NCBI RefSeq assembly: GCF_039851965.1
Contig: NZ_CP156674.1
Span: 1,116,001-1,180,000, forward strand
Source of the DNA: Pseudalkalibacillus hwajinpoensis
GTDB lineage: Bacteria > Bacillota > Bacilli > Bacillales > Guptibacillaceae
Direction of reading: 5' to 3'
DNA length: 64,000 nucleotides
The notes beneath the pieces were generated by a model that ran no database searches, was not told where the DNA came from, and saw nothing but the letters and a program-made list of their open reading frames with translations. The translations under genes were made by a program, and so were the position numbers. Positions 18,328-28,800 of this stretch are shown here, piece after piece. Positions within the stretch are counted from its first letter, which is position 1. Each line of letters starts with the position of its first letter.

Positions 18328-19119
18328 CTATGGAACATATACCTCTCTGCTATTTAATGGTTGTGTTCCTCGGGCATTGCCATGAGGAAAGCGTTCTGAG
18401 AATGCTTCAATCTGCTCCTCTGACAACTCGATTGCTTCTTCTAGAATAATCCAGCTGACTCCTTCTGAACATGGCGGTGTTGTTAACGAGCCGCTGTATC
18501 GAAATGTTGACTTCTCTTCTGGTAATAATGAATCGAGTTTAATGTTACTCGAGAGCTCTTCATCGTTATTTTGAGCAGGAATATTTGAGAAGACCTCCGC
18601 TAAAATTGGATTTTCATCGCCTTCTTCTATCAGCAAGCCGAGCACCGCTAGATCACCAGCTTCATTTTCATGGACAAGGTGTGCCTCCATCGCAAAATGG
18701 TCACCGTTCATGGTATTTTCACTTGGAATATGAAAATGTAGCTGTTGCAGGGTGTATTCCTCCCCTTGCAATTCGATGCTGTTGTCTCTCGATTGATCGT
18801 TAAGCTGGACAGTATGCCCGTTGTTCTCAAAAGAAAAATCAGTGGATTGATAATTAATTCCGATAGCTTCTAGCTCCTCGTTAAGCTCGACATTTGATTC
18901 GTCAATGTTTATAGGTGACTGCTTCTCTCCCTTTCCACATGTTGCAAATTCAGGATGCAGCGTATCCCAATTGGATGGACCTGTTTCTCCTTCATATGAC
19001 CATTTCACATCTTCAACTGCCTGATTCTCATCAATTTCCTTTGTCGTTTCTAGAGAACAGCCCGCCAGCAATCCAACTGATAAAACGCCTGCAAGACTGC
19101 TCTTTTTCAACACCTGCAT
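18328..19119 (-). CDS. Alpha-type carbonic anhydrase lipoprotein
   Basis: The 263-residue product has a signal peptide ending in lipobox LLAGC (Cys21) and the alpha-carbonic anhydrase core: WSYEGETGPSNW, KQSPINI, LQQLHFHIPSEN with two zinc histidines, MEAHLVH with the third, and YSGSLTTPPCSEGV. It interconverts CO2 and bicarbonate at the outer face of the membrane. ATG 19119 follows GAGAGGGTGGTGAAGT. It stands alone between unrelated genes. Confidence 0.95.
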   Translation of the reverse strand: MQVLKKSSLAGVLSVGLLAGCSLETTKEIDENQAVEDVKWSYEGETGPSNWDTLHPEFATCGKGEKQSPINIDESNVELNEELEAIGINYQSTDFSFENNGHTVQLNDQSRDNSIELQGEEYTLQQLHFHIPSENTMNGDHFAMEAHLVHENEAGDLAVLGLLIEEGDENPILAEVFSNIPAQNNDEELSSNIKLDSLLPEEKSTFRYSGSLTTPPCSEGVSWIILEEAIELSEEQIEAFSERFPHGNARGTQPLNSREVYVP

Positions 19120-19218
19120 ACTTCACCACCCTCTCTTCATGGTTTTTCTCAACTGGTTGAAAGCCCACTAAGAACCGCTCCCAACTGCTAGAATTCAAGT
19201 AACTTCCACTTTTGCACT

Positions 19219-19232
19219 CCAATTATTTCAAA
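19219..19232. repeat. 14-base motif repeated three times in window, copy 2
   Basis: CCAATTATTTCAAA, identical to 17299-17312 and 41448-41461. Confidence 0.6.
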
Positions 19233-19393
19233 ACACTCACAATGGCTCAATAGGCTTTTGACCTAACACAATTCTCACAAATAACTTTATTACCGCACTG
19301 TATTAGGCCTCTTTCCACATTAGGAAGACTTTTGACCGGGTACGATTGCAATAAGAAAGGCGATCGAATTTTCGATCACCTGGGTAGGGACAG

Positions 19394-19522
19394 TTATTTT
19401 CCGGATCTAGCGATAGATTTTATTTCACTCAATGTAGTAAATTTGACACATAAGTAGTAATTGAAGTAAGCACTTTTTGGGTTCTCTTTTTCTATTATTT
19501 GTTGATACTCTTTAATTTCGCT
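19394..19522 (-). pseudogene. Unrecognised coding fragment
   Basis: The minus strand contains 42 in-frame codons (EIKEYQQIIEKENPKSAYFN followed by YYLCVKFTTLSEIKSIARS) ending in TAA. The composition is protein-like but there is no start or ribosome binding site and the frame is interrupted upstream. It appears to be the C-terminal scrap of a lost gene. I do not recognise the family. Confidence 0.4.
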
Positions 19523-19540
19523 CCTCAGTTATTGCACCCT

Positions 19541-19565
19541 TATCTTGAAACTCGATATCAAGATA
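19541..19565. promoter_or_regulatory. Palindrome resembling a MarR-type operator
   Basis: TATCTTGA and TCAAGATA are separated by nine bases. The half-sites resemble the MhqR-like site before the yceI gene at 45942-45959, but here it lies downstream of tyrS with no clear target gene. Confidence 0.3.
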
Positions 19566-19595
19566 GTATGGACAATTACGATTGCTCGTGGCTTA

Positions 19596-20842
19596 TTAAC
19601 TCTTTAATTTCAACTTAACAAATTTTCTTTTTCCTACCTGCACAACCGTACCTTCAGTTATAAGAATTGTTTCCAATGGATTTGTGATTTTTTCCTGGTT
19701 TATTCGGATACCTCCATTTTTCACCATCTTTCTCACTTCACTTTTTGAGGGTAACAAATCAAGGTCTTTCACCAGATCCAAGATGCCGATGTTTAATTCC
19801 CTATCCCAAAACACTTCTGGTAGCTCATCAGGCATTTGTTTGTTCTCAAATACAATAGAAAAATGTCTTTTGCTTTGCTCAGCTTGTTCTTTGTCGTATA
19901 GCATTTCTACTAAAGAATACGCTAATCGAGTCTTTGCATCTTTTGGGTGGAGAGTTCCATTTTCAAGTTGACTTTTAACTTGGGAAACTTCATCAATAGT
20001 GAGGTTGGAAGTCAACTCAAAATATTTAACGAGAAGCTCATCTGGAATAGACATCGTTTTACCAAAAATATCGTTCGGCATTTCATCAATTCCTATATAG
20101 TTGTTCTTAGACTTTGACATCTTTTCTTTTCCATCAAGTCCCTCTATTAGAGGAAGAAGCAGAACGACTTGTTTTTCTTGTCCAAATTGTTCCTGTATTT
20201 GACGACCAAATAGTACATTGATTCCTGATCAGTTCCGCCTAATTCAATATCTGACTCTAAAACATGTGAATCATACCCTTGCATTACTGGGTAGAAAAAC
20301 TCATGGAGGTAGATAGGTTTGTTAGCTTGGTATCGATTGTGAAAGTCATTCCTTTCTAGCATACGAGCCACAGTAACATTACTTGCAAGTTGAAGAACTT
20401 CAGTGAAATCTACTTTGGATAACCATTGAGAATTATAGTAGAGTTCAACAGCGTCCATATCTATTATCTTTCCAAATTGTTCATAGTAAGTTTTTGCATT
20501 ATAACGTACTTCTTCATCTGTCAGAGCTTTTCTTGCTGTTGCCTTTCCAGTTGGATCTCCAATTTCCCCTGTAAAATCACCAATAATCAGTTGAATTGTA
20601 TGCCCGAACTGTTGAAATTGTTTCAGCTTATTCAATACAACTGTATGACCAATATGTACGTCTGGAGCTGTTGGATCTAGTCCCAATTTCACCTTAAGTG
20701 GTTGTTTTTCTTTTATAGACTTAGCAATTTTTTCTTTAAACTCCTCTGTTGGGATGATGGAATCTACTCCATAAGATAAGACTTCATATTGATCTTGAAG
20801 TTCATTTAATTGCTCTACACTTAATTGATCCAAAAAATTCAT
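19596..20842 (-). pseudogene. tyrS: Tyrosyl-tRNA synthetase gene with one frameshift
   Basis: The first frame (20842 down to about 20222) encodes the Rossmann fold with GLDPTAPDVHIGHTVVLNKL (HIGH motif) and ELGGTDQ. The second frame, ending at 19596, continues NVLFGRQIQEQFGQEKQ, then GLDGKEKMSKSKNN (KMSKS loop) and a C-terminal S4-like domain (MVKNGGIRINQEKITN). Loss of one T near 20220-20222 would turn DQEFNVLFG into the observed break; restoring it gives 415 residues, the normal length. The leader is a complete T-box, so the gene should be induced by tyrosine starvation. It is either a genuine pseudogene or a one-base sequence error. Confidence 0.9.
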
Positions 20843-20862
20843 TTATAATCCCCCTTATAAAC

Positions 20863-21105
20863 ATACAAAAAGGCACATCCCTATCATGGGACGTGCCTTT
20901 ATCACGCGTTACCACCCAAGTTAAAGAATGAGATTAACTCACCTTTCCCTCTAAAAGATAACGGATTTACCGTCTAATCCTACTAACTCGAAAGATTTCG
21001 TAATAGAAGCTCAAGAAAGTAATTCATATAGATATGTGCATCGATTCACAGCATCCATCGACTCTCTGATACCATTGATATCTATACTACTTAATTCTAT
21101 CATTG
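20863..21105 (-). promoter_or_regulatory. T-box riboswitch of tyrS
   Basis: On the minus strand the T-box core AACTTGGGTGGTAACGCG lies at 20922-20905, followed by the terminator hairpin AAAGGCACGTCCC/GGGATGTGCCTTT (20900-20869) and TTTTT. Upstream the Stem I region contains GAATTAC at about 21025-21019, whose TAC is a plausible tyrosine specifier. Uncharged tRNA-Tyr would stabilise the antiterminator. Confidence 0.92.
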
Positions 21106-21146
21106 CAATTTCTATTAAATTTAGAATAATATTACTTTTATTTTCC

Positions 21147-21340
21147 CTAAATGTCAATATTTATTTCATTTACGACCACCTGGAGAATGGGTAAACTGAA
21201 ATACTCATGATCAGTCCGGCGGTAATCTAGTATTGCTGCAACATACAATCCAATCGCCTCATATAATCTGATTGTTTTATTTTCCATAGGATCACCAACT
21301 TTCACTACCATCATATCAAGGCAGTAATTCCAAGTTCATT
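21147..21340 (-). pseudogene. Coding fragment, weak ROK-like similarity
   Basis: A minus-strand frame encodes VGDPMENKTIRLYEAIGLYV and ends shortly after at TAG 21147-21149, with 46 codons after the internal ATG 21287. The segment recalls the IYETIGVYLGY stretch of Bacillales ROK-type proteins but is too short to name. No proper ribosome binding site precedes it. I read it as a relic. Confidence 0.3.
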
Positions 21341-21512
21341 TCTTACCTTGATACTTATTTTAAAATTTCCTATCTGCCTTAAATTTTAATAAGAGAGGGA
21401 TTCATCTTAAACCATAAAAAGAAACTTATCTTATTACGGGTAAGCTATTTCTGGAGTAGTTGATGACTAGAGAAACCTTCAAAGAGGAGCTCCAAACCCC
21501 GATAAAAGCCAC

Positions 21513-21546
21513 AAAAAAGAGAACTTTCACTTAAGATAGCTCTCTT
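21513..21546 (-). terminator. Terminator after zinc-ribbon mini-gene
   Basis: On the minus strand AAAGAGAGC and GTTCTCTTT pair, followed by TTTTTTGTGG. Confidence 0.7.
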
Positions 21547-21620
21547 TCTTTCGAGCCCGTAAACACAGCTCCTCATGTTGTCTCGCTTTATATAACCCCA
21601 TCATTAGATCATCATCCCGT

Positions 21621-21794
21621 TCAGTCTAATATTCGGTTGTTTTCATCTACATTAATAAGACTAGAATGCTCGGGACGTTCACGCGATGCATGACCATCCC
21701 CTCCACAAACCGTACATGTGTATTGCCACTCCTCGTCATCTGCTAGCATTCCTGTTCCTTCACACGCTTTACAAACATTCCTTCGATCAACCAT
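21621..21794 (-). CDS. 57-residue zinc-ribbon mini-protein (DnaJ-like CxxCxGxG, YuiA-like)
   Basis: ATG 21794 follows GGAGAGATCAAGG and opens 57 codons. Two motifs, CKACEGTG at residues 8-15 and CTVCGGDG at 27-34, form a four-cysteine zinc site like one half of the DnaJ cysteine-rich domain. It lies 32 bases after the aconitase stop on the same strand, and has its own terminator. Small proteins of this kind (YuiA-like) occur widely in Bacillus; their function is not known to me. Zinc binding is inferred from the motif. Confidence 0.75.
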   Translation of the reverse strand: MVDRRNVCKACEGTGMLADDEEWQYTCTVCGGDGHASRERPEHSSLINVDENNRILD

Positions 21795-21826
21795 CCTTGA
21801 TCTCTCCTTTACAATATATATTTTCG

Positions 21827-23782
21827 TTATCCGTGATTTTTGCTTCGATCTTTTACCCAGTTAATCAGCCCGCCTTTTAGCACCATTTCAATTTGTCTCT
21901 CTGATAACGTATGGCGGACATTAATTTCCTGGTCTTTTCCTTTTATACGAATACTGAACTCGTTGCCTTGCTGAATCTTTGTCCTTAAATCAGCAAACAC
22001 AAGTACATCACCCTGTACGATGTTATCGTAATCTCCTTCATTTACGAACGTAATGGGTAATATGCCAAAGTTAACAAGGTTTTGCCAGTGAATTCGAGCA
22101 AAGTCTTTCACTAACGCAACGCGTAAACCCAGATATCGTGGTGCAAGCGCAGCATGTTCACGGCTTGACCCCTGGCCATAGTTAGAGCCACCAATAATGG
22201 CATGGCCGCCTTGATCCCTGGAGTCGATTCCTCTTTCGTAGTAGGTCTCATCAATAATTTCGAATGTGAATTTACTAATTTCTGGTAAGTTGCTTCGATA
22301 AGGAAGGACGCGAGCGCCTCCAGCAAGGATTTCATCGGTTGAAATGTTATCTCCCATTTTCAATAAAATAGGAACTTCTAATTGATCTGGAAGTTCATCC
22401 ATTTCAGGAATCGATGCGATATTAGGTCCTTTATATAATTCAACCTTTCGTGCCTCTTCAGGTGGTAACGGATTTTCTAATAAATTGAGATCAATGGTTG
22501 GCTTCTTCGGATCTTTAATTTTGGGATAATCCATATCAAGCGTGCGCGGATCTGTAATGGTTCCTGTTAATGCTGAAGCAGCAGCGGTTTCAGGACTGCA
22601 CAAAAAGACACTGTCTTCCCGTGTACCAGAACGACCCGGAAAGTTACGCGGGGTTGTGCGTAAACTGTTTCTGCCAGATGCTGGAGCCTGCCCCATTCCG
22701 ATACACCCATTGCAGCCTGCTTGATGTAGCCTTCCGCCAGCCTGAAGCAAGTTGGCAATATGACCTTCGTTAACCAGATCAGTTAACATTTGACGTGATG
22801 TTGGATTAATATCAAATGAAATACCATCCGCTATTTGCTTCCCTTTTACAATTTCAGAAGCGATTGCAAAATCACGAAATCCTGGATTAGCTGAAGATCC
22901 AACATAGGACTGATAGATGGGTTCACCTGCAACTTCTCTTACTGACACCACATTCCCTGGACTTGAAGGTTTAGCAATAAGGGGCTCTAATTCTGAGAGA
23001 TTGATTTTATCACTCAAGTCATAAGTTGCTCCCTTATCTGCTTGTAGCTCGGTCCAGTCACCTTCACGGTCTTGCTCCTTTAAAAATCGCTTGATTTCTT
23101 TATCAGATGGGAAGACAGTCCCTGTTGCTCCAAGCTCTGCTCCCATATTGGCAATGACATGACGATCCATGGCACTTAAATTCTTTAGTCCAGGTCCATA
23201 ATATTCGAGTACCCGTCCGACGCCGCCTTTTACATCGTAACGGCGAAGCAATTCAAAAATGATGTCCTTTGCGCTTACCCATTCGGGCATTTCACCGATC
23301 AATTCGATCCCCCATACTTTAGGCATCTTAACGTAAAATGGTTCACCTGCAATGGCCATGGCTACATCAATACCTCCTGCTCCCATTGCTAACATGCCCA
23401 TGCAGCCATTCGCACACGTGTGGCTATCCGAACCAAGTAATGTCTTACCGGGCCTTGCCAATCGCTGCATGTGAACAGGGTGACTAACACCGTTGCCAGG
23501 TTTGCTATAGTGCAGACCAAAACGTCTTGCTGCACTTTGTAAAAATAAATGATCATCAGGATTTTTGCTATCTACCTGAATAAGATTATGATCCACATAT
23601 TGCGCAGATGCTTCTGTTTTGGCATAATCCAATCCCATTGCTTCTAACTCCAACATAACCATCGTTCCTGTCGCATCCTGTGTTAAGGTTTGATCAATTT
23701 TGATACCAATCTCTTTACCGGGAATCATTTCACCAGAAAGTAAATGGTCTTTAATCAGTTTTTGAGTCACATTCATTGCCAT
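21827..23782 (-). CDS. Aconitate hydratase, short (Aquifex-like) type
   Basis: The 651-residue protein is shorter than the 900-residue CitB/AcnA form and matches the roughly 650-residue putative aconitase family. The iron-sulfur ligands are seen in DSHTCANGCMG (one Cys) and CNGCIGMG (two Cys). The C-terminal swivelling domain has LKMGDNISTDEI, ARVLPYRSN and SNYGQGSSREHAALAP. It interconverts citrate and isocitrate; a homoaconitase or other dehydratase role in a side pathway cannot be excluded. ATG 23782 or 23776 follows a weak AGGTGG. The zinc-ribbon gene follows on the same strand. Confidence 0.88.
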   Translation of the reverse strand: MAMNVTQKLIKDHLLSGEMIPGKEIGIKIDQTLTQDATGTMVMLELEAMGLDYAKTEASAQYVDHNLIQVDSKNPDDHLFLQSAARRFGLHYSKPGNGVSHPVHMQRLARPGKTLLGSDSHTCANGCMGMLAMGAGGIDVAMAIAGEPFYVKMPKVWGIELIGEMPEWVSAKDIIFELLRRYDVKGGVGRVLEYYGPGLKNLSAMDRHVIANMGAELGATGTVFPSDKEIKRFLKEQDREGDWTELQADKGATYDLSDKINLSELEPLIAKPSSPGNVVSVREVAGEPIYQSYVGSSANPGFRDFAIASEIVKGKQIADGISFDINPTSRQMLTDLVNEGHIANLLQAGGRLHQAGCNGCIGMGQAPASGRNSLRTTPRNFPGRSGTREDSVFLCSPETAAASALTGTITDPRTLDMDYPKIKDPKKPTIDLNLLENPLPPEEARKVELYKGPNIASIPEMDELPDQLEVPILLKMGDNISTDEILAGGARVLPYRSNLPEISKFTFEIIDETYYERGIDSRDQGGHAIIGGSNYGQGSSREHAALAPRYLGLRVALVKDFARIHWQNLVNFGILPITFVNEGDYDNIVQGDVLVFADLRTKIQQGNEFSIRIKGKDQEINVRHTLSERQIEMVLKGGLINWVKDRSKNHG

Positions 23783-24059
23783 ATAAGTACCACCTCAAGT
23801 TTTTTTCTACTCTCCATTTTGTGTTAAAACATATGTATATATGCAGAATTTGGATATTCAAGATGAAAATATATATAGGACGAATTTAAATTTATCCTTT
23901 ATGTATTAAATAAGAAATGAAAAGTAACGTGTAAGTATGTATGGACCAACAGGTGTATAGTGTTTCACCTTCTCATAATATGTCCCACTTCCAGAATTAC
24001 ATTTACAGTGATATAATTGAAATATTTTAAATCTTAAAAATAGAGGTGCGGTTTATCTT

Positions 24060-25259
24060 ATGAGGTATGCGTTTGCTAAGCGAGTACAACATTTACAATC
24101 TTCAGCTGTTCGTGATCTACTAAAAATAACGGATAAAGGGGACGTCATTTCATTTGCGGGCGGCCTGCCTGACGATGATTTATTTCCGGTGGAAGCGGTG
24201 GAAAAAGCCTTTGCAAAAACCTTTCAATCAGGTGGAAAAGCCTTTCAATACGGTCCAACTGAGGGGTATATCCCCCTTCGCCAGGTAATTGTGGATCGAA
24301 TGAAGCAAAAAGGGATCCCATCGAGAGTGGATGATGTGATGCTAACAACTGGTTCACAGCAAGCGATTGATTTGTTTGCACGTGTGATGTTTAACCCGGG
24401 GGATATTATCTTAACCGAAAACCCTACCTATCTTGCGGCTGTTCAGGTTTTTAAATCTTATGAAGTCACGATTATCCCAGTAGAATCGGACGAGCATGGA
24501 ATGGTTCCGGACGATCTTGACTATAAAATGAAAAAGTATATGCCGAAATGCGTTTACGTTGTACCAACCTTTTCAAATCCGGCAGGTAAAGTATGGTCAC
24601 TTGAACGGCGCCAGCACCTATTAAAGTCGTCGAGAAAAAAGAAAGTTATTATTTTTGAAGATGACCCTTATGGTGATATTAAGTTTAATGAAGAAGAAAC
24701 CTATACCCCGATTTCTGCTCTTGATAACGGAGATCGTGTCCTTTACACGAGTACATTCTCAAAAACAGTGGTCCCGGCACTAAGAACCGGTTGGATTAAG
24801 GGGCCTCATCAGATTATCCGCATGATGGCACAGGCAAAGCAGGCTGCTGATCTGCATTCTAATTCACTTTCACAGCATGCCCTCTATCACTTAAGCTGTG
24901 ACTTTGATCTTGATGGCCATATTCAAAAGCTTAGAAAGGCTTATTACAATCGCATGAAGGTCATGCAGCGATTATTGGATGAGGCTCAAATGCCTGGCCT
25001 TTCGTACATCGAACCGAAAGGCGGCATGTTCTTCTGGGTTAGTCTTCCGGAAGAGGTTAACACAGCGGGCCTTCTGACAACTGCTGTTAATAAAGGAGCA
25101 GCTTATGTTCCTGGTGCACCGTTTTATGTGTCTGAACCCAAGCACAATACCATGCGCTTAAATTTCACACATTCAACAGAGGAGAAACTTGAAATAGGAA
25201 TGAAAATCCTTATGGATGTATTTAAAGAAGCGATCGAAGAGGAACACCAGCGAGTGTAA
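24060..25259 (+). CDS. PLP-dependent class I/II aminotransferase (2-aminoadipate/aromatic type)
   Basis: The 399-residue product has the fold-type I pattern: ISFAGGLPDDDLFPVEAV at the N-terminus, TTGSQQAIDLF, PTFSNPAGKVWSLERRQ, EDDPYGDIKF, and K235 in TFSKTVVPALRTGW for the Schiff base. C-terminal R in NTMRLNFTH binds the substrate carboxylate. It resembles LysN/PatA-like aminotransferases without the GntR domain of MocR proteins. ATG 24060 follows AGAGGTGCGGTTTATCTT. It is monocistronic, with a terminator at 25335-25379. Confidence 0.9.
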   Translation: MRYAFAKRVQHLQSSAVRDLLKITDKGDVISFAGGLPDDDLFPVEAVEKAFAKTFQSGGKAFQYGPTEGYIPLRQVIVDRMKQKGIPSRVDDVMLTTGSQQAIDLFARVMFNPGDIILTENPTYLAAVQVFKSYEVTIIPVESDEHGMVPDDLDYKMKKYMPKCVYVVPTFSNPAGKVWSLERRQHLLKSSRKKKVIIFEDDPYGDIKFNEEETYTPISALDNGDRVLYTSTFSKTVVPALRTGWIKGPHQIIRMMAQAKQAADLHSNSLSQHALYHLSCDFDLDGHIQKLRKAYYNRMKVMQRLLDEAQMPGLSYIEPKGGMFFWVSLPEEVNTAGLLTTAVNKGAAYVPGAPFYVSEPKHNTMRLNFTHSTEEKLEIGMKILMDVFKEAIEEEHQRV

Positions 25260-25334
25260 TACCTGTTTCGGTTACCACTTGAACTAATTATCCACACATT
25301 GAGTTTGTCTATGCTACTGAATAAAAAGATTTTC

Positions 25335-25379
25335 AAAAAAGAGTGTCCGCAGCAGTCATACTGTTGCGGACACTTTTCT
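25335..25379. terminator. Strong bidirectional terminator / hairpin repeat, left copy
   Basis: AGTGTCCGCAGCAG pairs with CTGTTGCGGACACT over 14 bases (one G-U) with flanking A and T tracts. A related hairpin with a similar tail (GCTCGATTACTG) lies at 25741-25810. Confidence 0.85.
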
Positions 25380-25461
25380 CTTCTAACCGCTCGATTACTG
25401 ATTTTAATGAGGATAATATACTGAAAAATACATATCCTATTCCTGCTTAGGAGGTGAGGAT

Positions 25462-25695
25462 ATGACAAACAACAATAATAATCCACAAAATCAACAGAAC
25501 CAACAAAATCAACAGAATCAACAAAGAGGAATTGTAAACAACGTGAAACAAACAGCTGGAGCTGCTTTCCATGCTACTCATAAGGCATTGGAGACAACTG
25601 AAAATGTTGCAATGAGTGCTGTGGATCAAACTTCAAAAGCTGTTAAGAACATGGGTAACCGTAATAACAACAACAATAACAATAACCAACAATAA
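25462..25695 (+). CDS. Asn/Gln-rich 77-residue small protein, unknown function
   Basis: ATG 25462 sits behind a strong AGGAGGTGAGGAT. The protein starts MTNNNNNPQ, runs through repeated QNQ units to about residue 21, then has a helical core (GIVNNVKQTAGAAFHATHKA and ETTENVAMSAVDQTSKAVKN) and ends in eight Asn and QQ. The core has the A/T/K-rich, repeating look of LEA-like or small stress and spore proteins; this is an impression, not a family match. There is no signal peptide or membrane segment. It is monocistronic, flanked by two related hairpins. Confidence 0.7.
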   Translation: MTNNNNNPQNQQNQQNQQNQQRGIVNNVKQTAGAAFHATHKALETTENVAMSAVDQTSKAVKNMGNRNNNNNNNNQQ

Positions 25696-25740
25696 ACTTT
25701 TGAAAAACGTCATGTTTTTCAAATCCTGAACAAATGAAGA

Positions 25741-25787
25741 AGATGGAGTGTCGGCGCAAGTTTAACTTTTGCTGACACTCCATCTTC
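25741..25787. terminator. Terminator / hairpin repeat, right copy
   Basis: GATGGAGTGTC and GACACTCCATC form an eleven-pair stem, extended by GCAA/TTGC. It lies between convergent genes and can terminate both. Confidence 0.85.
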
Positions 25788-25818
25788 GAATTTAAACTGC
25801 TCAATTACTGGTAGCAGA

Positions 25819-28800
25819 CTAGAACTTTATTTGCACTTTCTTCTCTTTTGCGCCAGGAATGTTTAGATACAGGATCTGCGCTTCATCATCATAATAATAC
25901 GTTTCTTGACGTGAATGCAGCTCATCCATACTGGCCACTTCTTTATATTTCCGGTTCGCTGCATGAACTTTTCTCGGTTCCTGTTGATCTTCAATTCGGA
26001 TTTGATAAGAAGAAAGCTGCTCATCAGTATTTTGATTTGGCTTGCGCGTGATTTCCAGTTTGTTTTTATTTTTCTTGTTTATATTGAAATATTGGTTATG
26101 ATATTCGGATTGAAGCTGGACATTATCCAGAGTCAGCGATCCACCTGTTTCGGTTTTAGCGATGTTGCCGATCTTTAAAACATCTCCTTTAGCTACTTCG
26201 ATATTGGAAATCTTCAGGGTCGTTCGATCATTAGTTTCTGGAATATCGACTTTGCGAGTGCTTTTCTCATTCTCAATATACAAGTAAGCTTCTTCGAACG
26301 AGCCATCTCTCTTAACATCTGCCGTAAGTGTATAAGTACCTGGTTCAGGAACTGCATACTGCCAGAGGTCAGAATTGAATGATTCATTACCAGCTATTTC
26401 GATTGCTCCATCAACAATGGACTGATTAACCATATTACTACGGCTCCAGTGATCAAATCCATTTTCGAATTGACCGTTGTAGACGAAAGAGGCTTTCTTA
26501 TCCACTGCATCTCCTAACGTAATCGAGTCGAGGTCAAAGTTACCAGAAGAATAATCGACCGTTACAAGGTTTGTACCTTCTTGAAGTTCTACATCTGTAC
26601 CCGCTTCTTTCCATTTACCTTTCGTGTCTTTTAATGCTACTTGATCCGTATAGGTGTTTACACCGCTATCCACTTCTCTTATCCCCACTGTTGCTTCACT
26701 AGCCGATTCAGAAGAATAGTTTAGGTTCAAGTTATAGATACCTGCCGATGGCACGCTAACTGCATATGTCACACTTTCTTCTGCTTCATCCAACCCTTCT
26801 AGATAACCAAACCCAGCATATCCTTCCTTTTCTTTTGAAAACTGAACACCATTTGAATAAGAAGCAACTTCTGCCTCAAAAACGTTATGAGTAGTTGATG
26901 GTATAACTCTCAAGACCGCACTATCATGTGCTTCAAGTGTCACAGAGTAGTCAGATTGAATACCCAGGTCTTCATGCGCCCATAGATCGCGTACCTGTCC
27001 TTCATCTATTCCAAGTTCTTCGTTAAAATTAAAATCAAACGTCTGAGTCTCATCATTTCTGTTAAATAGACCTACTGCCCATGATCCATCAGGAAGCTGG
27101 CCTACCCAACGCTCGCTATCTCGACTTGCATTTGACTCACCATAATGTGTAGCATTTTCATAAATTGGTTTACCGACTAATCCCATTTTGTTAAATTCAA
27201 TCAGTTCCGTGTTTTGATAATACTTACCATTACCACCAATGGTGTCATACTGGTCTGCAATGGCTATTGGTGATCCTGCTAAGGTATAGAGTGAGAGCGT
27301 CGTCTTTTTCTCCTTTTCAGCTTGATTACCTTCGAAAGTATTCAGCTTAAGGAAATCCCCGTCTAGAATCATGCTTGATCGTCCGCTGATATCAGAGAAT
27401 CCAGTGAAACCCTGGAATGAATTTGCCCACTGCGACCAGCCTTCTTGCCACGCCTGGCGTCTTCCACTAATATGATCCCAGCCGCCCCCAAACGCGTCCT
27501 CATTAATTCGGATCATATCTCCATATTTTTGTTCAAGCTCTCCATGATTATAGAGATGAGGCATGACTAAACTTAGAAACATGTCATTCTCTTTTGCTGC
27601 TTCAGACATCCATTTTAAGTGCGTTTCGTAATTCTCTCTGCCATGTGGTTCTCCTACTTTCCCAAGATTCGGGTCCATTCCATCTTCATACCATGAGATA
27701 AAGTCGACACGTAAAAAGTCTGTCCCTTGCTCTTTAAAGAAATCAATATACCCTTTTACATATTTTTCAGCATCCGGATGAGTAACATCTAACCAGTAAA
27801 GGGAACGTTCATTACCCTGACCGCCATTAAAGCGATCTCCATCCGTCGGATCATCTGGATCTCCCTGATCAATTAAATCCACGACATAGGTAGGACCATC
27901 CGGATTATTTTCCGTACCTTTCACGATGTATTTATCCGGATTCTTCACCACTTCTGGGCTTACCCAAAGCGGGTTGTAATAGATTCCAAAATCCATGCCT
28001 TGTTCTTTAATGTAATCACCCCAGAATTTCCAGGTATGGCCATCCGGGTACTTTTCAGATGGGTATTGGAATTCCTCATTCTCACTATCCTGTGGTTTTT
28101 CTCCTGTTTTATAGAGTTGAACATTGTCTAACTGGAAGGAGCTGTGCTCTCCTTTAGCATCGATATTAAATTCAACGGTCAGCTGACCATTTGTGACTTC
28201 TGCCTGAAGCTCAAAAAGCCCATAGCGCGCTTCGCCATATTCATTCGCTAATCCATCATTCAATTCAATAACCTGTTCTGGTCCCGTTTCTTTTGCATAG
28301 TCTGTTAGCTTCATAATAGCTGTACTTGTACCATCCAGGTAATTGTTGACGTCATTTGGAAACTTCACGCGAGCTTCTACTGTATAATTACCATCTTCAA
28401 GGCCTTCAACGGTTTGGCTAACTGCTGCAGTATGTGGTTCAGGATGATAGACATAAAGCTTTGAGCCTTCATAAGCATCATTCCCATCTACACCAAAGAA
28501 TGCATCCGTTTCTATTTGCCATCCGTCGGTATTCCCAAACTCGAAATCACCATTGATTAACAAGCCATCAGGTGCTTCCTCCTGGCCATCCATATTAAGA
28601 GGGCGGGACATCCAGTTATTATTATGAGTCACAACGTAGCCGTTTTTATTCAATAGCGTTGCTCCCTCAATCCATCCGTCTGTCGCAATCATGTTATAGC
28701 CATAAGGAAGAAAATTCTCCGACATCCAATCAATATTATCCTTAAACCTGTCTTCCAGCATATATGTATTTTTATCATGCTGATGTTCGTACGTAGAGAA

